From NCBI GenBank assembly GCA_900551745.1, contig URXA01000001.1:62001-126000 (forward strand): a stretch of DNA of 64,000 bases. The letters are read 5' to 3'. The notes under the pieces were generated by a model. That model was not told the origin of the DNA. It saw nothing but the letters and a program-made list of their open reading frames with translations, and did not search any database. Below are positions 59,912 through 64,000 of this stretch, in pieces. This DNA is from an uncultured Phascolarctobacterium sp. Lineage in GTDB: Bacteria > Bacillota > Negativicutes > Acidaminococcales > Acidaminococcaceae. How positions within the stretch are numbered: position 1 is the stretch's first letter; each line of letters starts with the position of its first letter. The translations under genes were made by a program, and so were the position numbers.

Positions 59912-60928
59912 ATGACAACTATTTTAGCGGCTATTTTTGTTTTTGGTGTTTTGATCACCGTACATGAATTCGGCCACTTTATTACGGCAAAAATGACAGG
60001 CATGCGCGTGGACGAGTTTGCCATTGGTTTCGGACCCAACATTTTTCAGAAAAAAGTTGGTGAAACCCTATATAGCTTAAGAATTATTCCTTTAGGCGGG
60101 TATAATAAAATAGCCGGTATGGATCCGGAAGAACCTGACAGCGATGATTCTTTTAAGTCAAAATCTATTCCTGCCAGAATGTTGGTTATTTTAGCAGGTT
60201 CGTTAATGAACTTTCTGCTGCCGATAACTTTGTTTTTCAGTATTTTTATGATCAATGGTATTCAAAAGCCAGTCGATCAGCCTATTTTGGGTACGATTAT
60301 GGAAGATAAGGCGGCAGCGCAGGCAGGCTTGCAGGTAGGCGATCGTATCCTTGCCATTAATGGTGAAAAGATCGCCACATGGAATGATTTGGTAGTTACC
60401 TTGCAGAAGTATCCTGATAAGGAGATTACTGTTACGGCAGAACATCAGGGCGCAGTAAAAAATTATCAAATGACACCGGCCTATGATGCGCAATATGGCA
60501 GGCCTTTGATAGGTATTTCTCCTACATATGAACAATATCAGCCCGGCGTTGTTGAAGCGGCTATCATGGGCGCTGGCTATACTAAGTATATTATATTTGC
60601 GATGATTGACGGTCTGCAGAAAATAATTACCGGGGCGGCGCCGGCCGATGTTTCAGGTCCTATAGGTGTAGCTAAAATGGCAGGTGAGATGGCAAATCAG
60701 GGCATGCTGCCACTCCTGAACTTTATTGCTTTTCTCAGTATTAATTTAGGCGTTATCAATTTATTGCCCTTGCCGGCTTTGGATGGCGGACATTTTGTTC
60801 TGTTAGTTCTGGAAGCAGTACGTGGCAAGCCTTTAGGAGCGCGTGCGACCAATGCTATTCAAATGGTTGGCGTAGCGATCATTCTCAGTATTACTGTTTT
60901 GGCGGTGTTTAACGATATCAGCCGATAA
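59912..60928 (+). CDS. rseP: Site-2 zinc metalloprotease RseP
   Basis: Intramembrane protease that cuts membrane-bound regulators such as anti-sigma factors. 338 residues. VHEFGHF (HExxH, about 17-22) in the first helix, one PDZ domain (about 112-190) with AGLQVGDRILAINGEKIATW, and the LPLPALDGGHFV motif near 283-294 whose Asp completes the zinc site. E. coli RseP has two PDZ domains; one is usual for Firmicutes. Its target here is unknown. Confidence 0.96.
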   Translation: MTTILAAIFVFGVLITVHEFGHFITAKMTGMRVDEFAIGFGPNIFQKKVGETLYSLRIIPLGGYNKIAGMDPEEPDSDDSFKSKSIPARMLVILAGSLMNFLLPITLFFSIFMINGIQKPVDQPILGTIMEDKAAAQAGLQVGDRILAINGEKIATWNDLVVTLQKYPDKEITVTAEHQGAVKNYQMTPAYDAQYGRPLIGISPTYEQYQPGVVEAAIMGAGYTKYIIFAMIDGLQKIITGAAPADVSGPIGVAKMAGEMANQGMLPLLNFIAFLSINLGVINLLPLPALDGGHFVLLVLEAVRGKPLGARATNAIQMVGVAIILSITVLAVFNDISR

Positions 60929-60945
60929 AATAAAGAGGTGTCTTT

Positions 60946-62016
60946 ATGAAGCGCAGAATAACCAGACAATTACAGTTGGGATCTGTATTTATTGGCGGGG
61001 ATGCTCCTGTTTCAGTACAGTCGATGACTAATACGAGGACAGATGATGCTGCAGCGACTTTGAAACAAATTAAGGAACTAGCGGAAGTTGGCTGTGATAT
61101 CATTCGTTGTGCTGTACCTGATATGCCTGCAGCGCAGGCTTTACGGGAAATCGTCGCTCAGAGTCCGATTCCTGTAATAGCTGATATTCATTTTGATTAC
61201 AAGCTTGCTCTGGCGGCTATAGATGCCGGGGTCAACGGACTTCGGTTAAATCCGGGTAATATTGGCGGACGTGAAAAGGTAGAAGCGGTAGTAGAAGCGG
61301 CCAGAATAAAAAATATACCTATTCGTATCGGTGTTAATGCCGGTTCACTGCCGAAGGATTTATTGGAAAAATATGGGCATCCGACAGCAGAAGCATTAGT
61401 AGAAGCTGCCTGGCGTCATATCCATATTTTAGAAGAACTTGATTATCGCAATATCAAAATTTCTTTGAAAGCACATGACGTACCATTAACGATTGCAGCT
61501 TACAGACTTTTAGCTGCTCAATGTGATTATCCGCTGCATGTGGGGGTTACTGAAGCTGGTACCGTTAATTCCGGGATTATTAAATCGGCAGTTGGTATAG
61601 GTACGTTATTAGCGGAAGGTATTGGCGATACGATTCGAGTTTCGCTTACCGGGGATCCTGTTAATGAAGTAAAGGTTGCTTATAATATTTTGAAAGCTTT
61701 GGGACTTAGAGAATATGGGCCGACTTTGATTTCCTGTCCAACCTGCGGCAGGACCAGAATCAATCTGGAAAAGCTTGCTTTAGAGGTCGAACGCCGTTTA
61801 GGCGAAATAGCAGAACCAATTACGGTCGCAGTTATGGGCTGCGTAGTTAATGGACCTGGTGAAGCCAGGGAGGCCGATATAGGCATTGCCGGCGGTATTG
61901 GCGAGGGACTGCTGTTCCGCAAAGGCGAGATCATAAAAAAAGTCAGCGAAGATAAAATCGTTGACGAGCTGTTTGATGAAATTAAGAAAATTTTGGTTGA
62001 GAGGAAGATGAAATAA
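60946..62016 (+). CDS. ispG: 4-hydroxy-3-methylbut-2-enyl diphosphate synthase (flavodoxin/ferredoxin)
   Basis: Penultimate MEP-pathway enzyme with a [4Fe-4S] cluster. 356 residues. VQSMTNTRTDD, GCDIIRCAVPD, RLNPGNIG and the C-terminal cluster ligands CPTCGRT and GCVVNGPGEA (third Cys and the Glu). Needs a reduced electron donor, for which the nearby ferredoxin is a candidate by location only. Stop overlaps the proS start by one base. Confidence 0.98.
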   Translation: MKRRITRQLQLGSVFIGGDAPVSVQSMTNTRTDDAAATLKQIKELAEVGCDIIRCAVPDMPAAQALREIVAQSPIPVIADIHFDYKLALAAIDAGVNGLRLNPGNIGGREKVEAVVEAARIKNIPIRIGVNAGSLPKDLLEKYGHPTAEALVEAAWRHIHILEELDYRNIKISLKAHDVPLTIAAYRLLAAQCDYPLHVGVTEAGTVNSGIIKSAVGIGTLLAEGIGDTIRVSLTGDPVNEVKVAYNILKALGLREYGPTLISCPTCGRTRINLEKLALEVERRLGEIAEPITVAVMGCVVNGPGEAREADIGIAGGIGEGLLFRKGEIIKKVSEDKIVDELFDEIKKILVERKMK

Positions 62017-63737
62017 TGCGAGTTTCCAAACTGTATGCTCCTACTTTGCGTGAGGTACCTGCAGAGGCGGAGGTTGTTAGTCACCAATTAATGCTGCGTG
62101 CCGGCTTTATGCGTAAAGCTGCCGGCGGTATTTATACTTACCTGCCGCTAGCCTGGCGTGTATTGAAGAAAATAGAAAGAATAGTACGTGAGGAAATGGA
62201 TGCCAAAGGTTCGCAGGAGCTTTTGATGCCTATTGTACAGCCGGCTGAGATTTGGCAGGAAAGCGGACGTTGGGATGTATACGGTGCGGAAATGTTCAGG
62301 TTGCAGGATCGTCATAATCGCTGCTTCTGCCTTGGGCCTACACATGAAGAAATGGTAACGACTTTGATCCGCGGTGATGTTCGTTCTTATCGCCAGCTGC
62401 CGCTTAGTGTTTATCAAATCCAAAATAAATATCGCGATGAACGCCGCCCGCGTTTCGGTTTGATGCGCGGCCGTGAATTCATTATGAAAGATGCGTATTC
62501 CTTTGATCGTGACGAAGCCGGTCTCGATAAATCTTATCAGGATATGTACGATGCTTACACCAATATCTTTACGCGCTGCGGCCTGAACTTCCGTCCTGTT
62601 GAAGCTGATTCCGGGGCTATCGGCGGCAGTGGTTCCCATGAGTTTATGGTAATTGCCGACAGTGGTGAAGCAGAGATTGTTTTCTGCACCAGTTGCGATT
62701 ATGCGGCCAATGTTGAAAAAGCAGAGCTATTTCCTTTGGAAGCAGCAGAAGAAGCAATGCTGACTAAAGAAGAGGTAGTAACACCAGACTGTAAAACTAT
62801 TGCTGATGTGTGCGCTTATTTAAAACTTCCTGTTGACCATTCTGTTAAAGCTGTTGCTTATAACAGTGAAAAAGGTTTGATTCTTTGTTTTGTACGTGGC
62901 GATCACGAAGTCAATGAAATCAAAGTTATCAATACCTGCGGCGTTATTGACCTGGAAATGGCGACAGAGGAACAATTAGCTGCTGCTGGTACTGTCGGCG
63001 GTTATATGGGGCCTGTTGGCATCGATAATAAAAAAGTCATAGTAGTTGTTGATGCTACTGTTATGAAAATGCATAATGTCTGCTGCGGCGCTAATAAAGA
63101 AGGGTACCATTTCATCAATGTTAACCCGGGCCGTGATTTTACACCAACATATGTGGCAGATATCCGGCTTATTCAGGAAGGGGATCCGTGCCCGCATTGC
63201 GGCGGCGAAGTGAGCAAAGCACGCGGCATCGAGGTAGGGCAGGTCTTTAAGCTGTTTACTAAATACAGCTCTGCTTTAAAAGCTACCTATCTTGATGAAA
63301 ACGGCAAAGAGCAGCCTATGGTAATGGGATGCTACGGTGTCGGTGTCAGCAGAACGATGGCGGCTGCTATTGAGCAGAATTATGATGACAATGGTATCAT
63401 CTGGCCAATCGAAATAGCACCCTATCATGTGCTGGTTGTGCCTGTTAATACAAAAGATGAAGCATCTGCAGCAAAAGCTGAAGAAATTTATATGCAGCTG
63501 AAAAAAGCAGGTTTGGAAACAGTTATCGATGATCGCAACGAACGCCCCGGCGTTAAATTTAAAGATGCTGATCTGATCGGTTATCCGCTGCGCGTTGTAG
63601 TTGGACCGAAAACATTGACCGAAGGCAAGCTGGAAGTCAAAATTCGTAAAACAGGCGAAATCAGATATTTGCCTTTAGATGGCGATTATGTGCAAGATAT
63701 CAAAAATATTATCGCAGAACTTGCTTTTTCAAAATAA
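62016..63737 (+). CDS. proS: Prolyl-tRNA synthetase, bacterial long type
   Basis: 573 residues, class II. LRAGFMRKAAGGIYTYLPLAWRVL at the front, ELLMPIVQPAEIWQESGRW (motif region 1), RDERRPRFGLMRGREFIMKDAYSF (motif 2), the inserted editing domain (about 225-400, with GDHEVNEIK) and GVSRTMAAAIEQNYDDNGIIWP (motif 3), then the anticodon-binding domain. Last gene of the uppS-to-proS run. Confidence 0.98.
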   Translation: MRVSKLYAPTLREVPAEAEVVSHQLMLRAGFMRKAAGGIYTYLPLAWRVLKKIERIVREEMDAKGSQELLMPIVQPAEIWQESGRWDVYGAEMFRLQDRHNRCFCLGPTHEEMVTTLIRGDVRSYRQLPLSVYQIQNKYRDERRPRFGLMRGREFIMKDAYSFDRDEAGLDKSYQDMYDAYTNIFTRCGLNFRPVEADSGAIGGSGSHEFMVIADSGEAEIVFCTSCDYAANVEKAELFPLEAAEEAMLTKEEVVTPDCKTIADVCAYLKLPVDHSVKAVAYNSEKGLILCFVRGDHEVNEIKVINTCGVIDLEMATEEQLAAAGTVGGYMGPVGIDNKKVIVVVDATVMKMHNVCCGANKEGYHFINVNPGRDFTPTYVADIRLIQEGDPCPHCGGEVSKARGIEVGQVFKLFTKYSSALKATYLDENGKEQPMVMGCYGVGVSRTMAAAIEQNYDDNGIIWPIEIAPYHVLVVPVNTKDEASAAKAEEIYMQLKKAGLETVIDDRNERPGVKFKDADLIGYPLRVVVGPKTLTEGKLEVKIRKTGEIRYLPLDGDYVQDIKNIIAELAFSK

Positions 63738-63769
63738 AAGATTAAACTGACAGTAAGGAGGTGCCGATA

Positions 63770-64000
63770 ATGAGTTCTCATGATTGGGAGATGCTTATTC
63801 GTCTGTTATTGGCCGCTTTTTTAGGCGGAATAGTCGGCATCGAACGCGGCAGCGGCGATAGACCGGCTGGTTTTAGAACACATATTTTAGTTTGTGCCGG
63901 TGCGGCGTTATTTATGCTGGTTTCTATGTACGGTTATGATGATTACCCTATGCATGGGGAAGAATTCCCGCGTAACCGTGATTCTTCCCGTATCGCTGCT
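63770..64000 (+). CDS. MgtC/SapB-family membrane protein, N-terminal part, cut by window edge
   Basis: The first 77 codons are visible after AAGGAGGTG. LIRLLLAAFLGGIVGIERG with RPAGFRTHILVCAGAALFMLVS is the MgtC opening, in which Arg and the GxxRTH segment are conserved. The family includes Mg2+-stress proteins that affect membrane energetics; the housekeeping role outside pathogens is unclear. Only the first two helices are in the window. Confidence 0.85.
   Translation, partial: MSSHDWEMLIRLLLAAFLGGIVGIERGSGDRPAGFRTHILVCAGAALFMLVSMYGYDDYPMHGEEFPRNRDSSRIAA

Overview
This 64 kb window looks like chromosome from a Gram-negative Firmicute (class Negativicutes). A Phascolarctobacterium/Acidaminococcaceae-type gut anaerobe is my best guess, inferred and not searched. 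The envelope is two-membraned (a type IV pilus secretin, an RND pump with its periplasmic adaptor, an ArnT-like transferase). The information genes look like Firmicutes: strong AAGGAGG ribosome sites, RNase HIII, a 2[4Fe-4S] ferredoxin, and the order rpsB-tsf-pyrH-frr-uppS-cdsA-dxr-rseP-ispG-proS.

Layout. 1-1.8 kb: end of a thiamine salvage operon (thiD-thiM-thiE). 1.8-8.0 kb: type IV pilus core, with a secretin and a PilP/GspC-like gene on the minus strand diverging from pilB-pilT-pilC. 8.05-11.9 kb: a pilin island. Two prepilin genes point right and two point left in mirror symmetry, next to a solitary tyrosine recombinase and a fifth, degenerate pilin-like gene. 11.9-13.7 kb: tandem glycine riboswitch and an AgcS-type symporter. 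13.8-14.05 kb: tRNA-Pro, tRNA-Gly, tRNA-Arg. 14.2-14.3 kb: a candidate minus-strand small RNA. 14.5-22.1 kb: a secreted protein with an internal repeat, a YnfA-type protein, a DAACS symporter, a Cache-GGDEF-EAL protein overlapping a XylF-like binding lipoprotein, a receiver-domain remnant, and a PAS-GAF-GGDEF cyclase. 22.2-25.4 kb: the rest of the pilus set (pilD, pilM, pilN, pilO). 25.5-29.8 kb: RND efflux pair. 29.8-32.8 kb: larB, larC, rnhC. 32.8-37.2 kb: a lipid/sugar modification cluster. 37.4-50.6 kb: a strongly AT-rich surface polysaccharide cluster. 51-53.4 kb: an AAA/DUF4143 ATPase and an aminotransferase. 53.6-64 kb: conserved housekeeping operons, ending inside an MgtC-family gene.

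How the parts work together. The pilus set (secretin, ATPases, platform, alignment proteins, peptidase, prepilins) is nearly complete but split by about 14 kb of inserted genes. PilB carries an MshEN-type N-terminus, a family known to bind c-di-GMP, and the inserted genes include one intact GGDEF and one intact EAL protein, so second-messenger control of the pilus is plausible. The polysaccharide cluster encodes an initiating transferase, dTDP-Fuc4N synthesis (rmlA, rmlB, wecE), CDP-ribitol synthesis, a LicD-type phosphotransferase, glycosyltransferases, a Wzy and a Wzx.

Most interesting signals. (1) The pilin island looks like an invertible two-gene pilin cassette. P1 and P4 share a perfect 22-bp inverted repeat at the same codons. 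P1 has the promoter, ribosome site and ATG; P4 has no visible ribosome site and only a TTG start. The recombinase lies next to it. (2) A run of nine G lies between the -35 and -10 of the promoter driving the polysaccharide cluster, with a G7 run inside wzy, suggesting phase-variable surface sugar. (3) A candidate C-rich small RNA at 14205-14310. All three are inferred from sequence and need testing.
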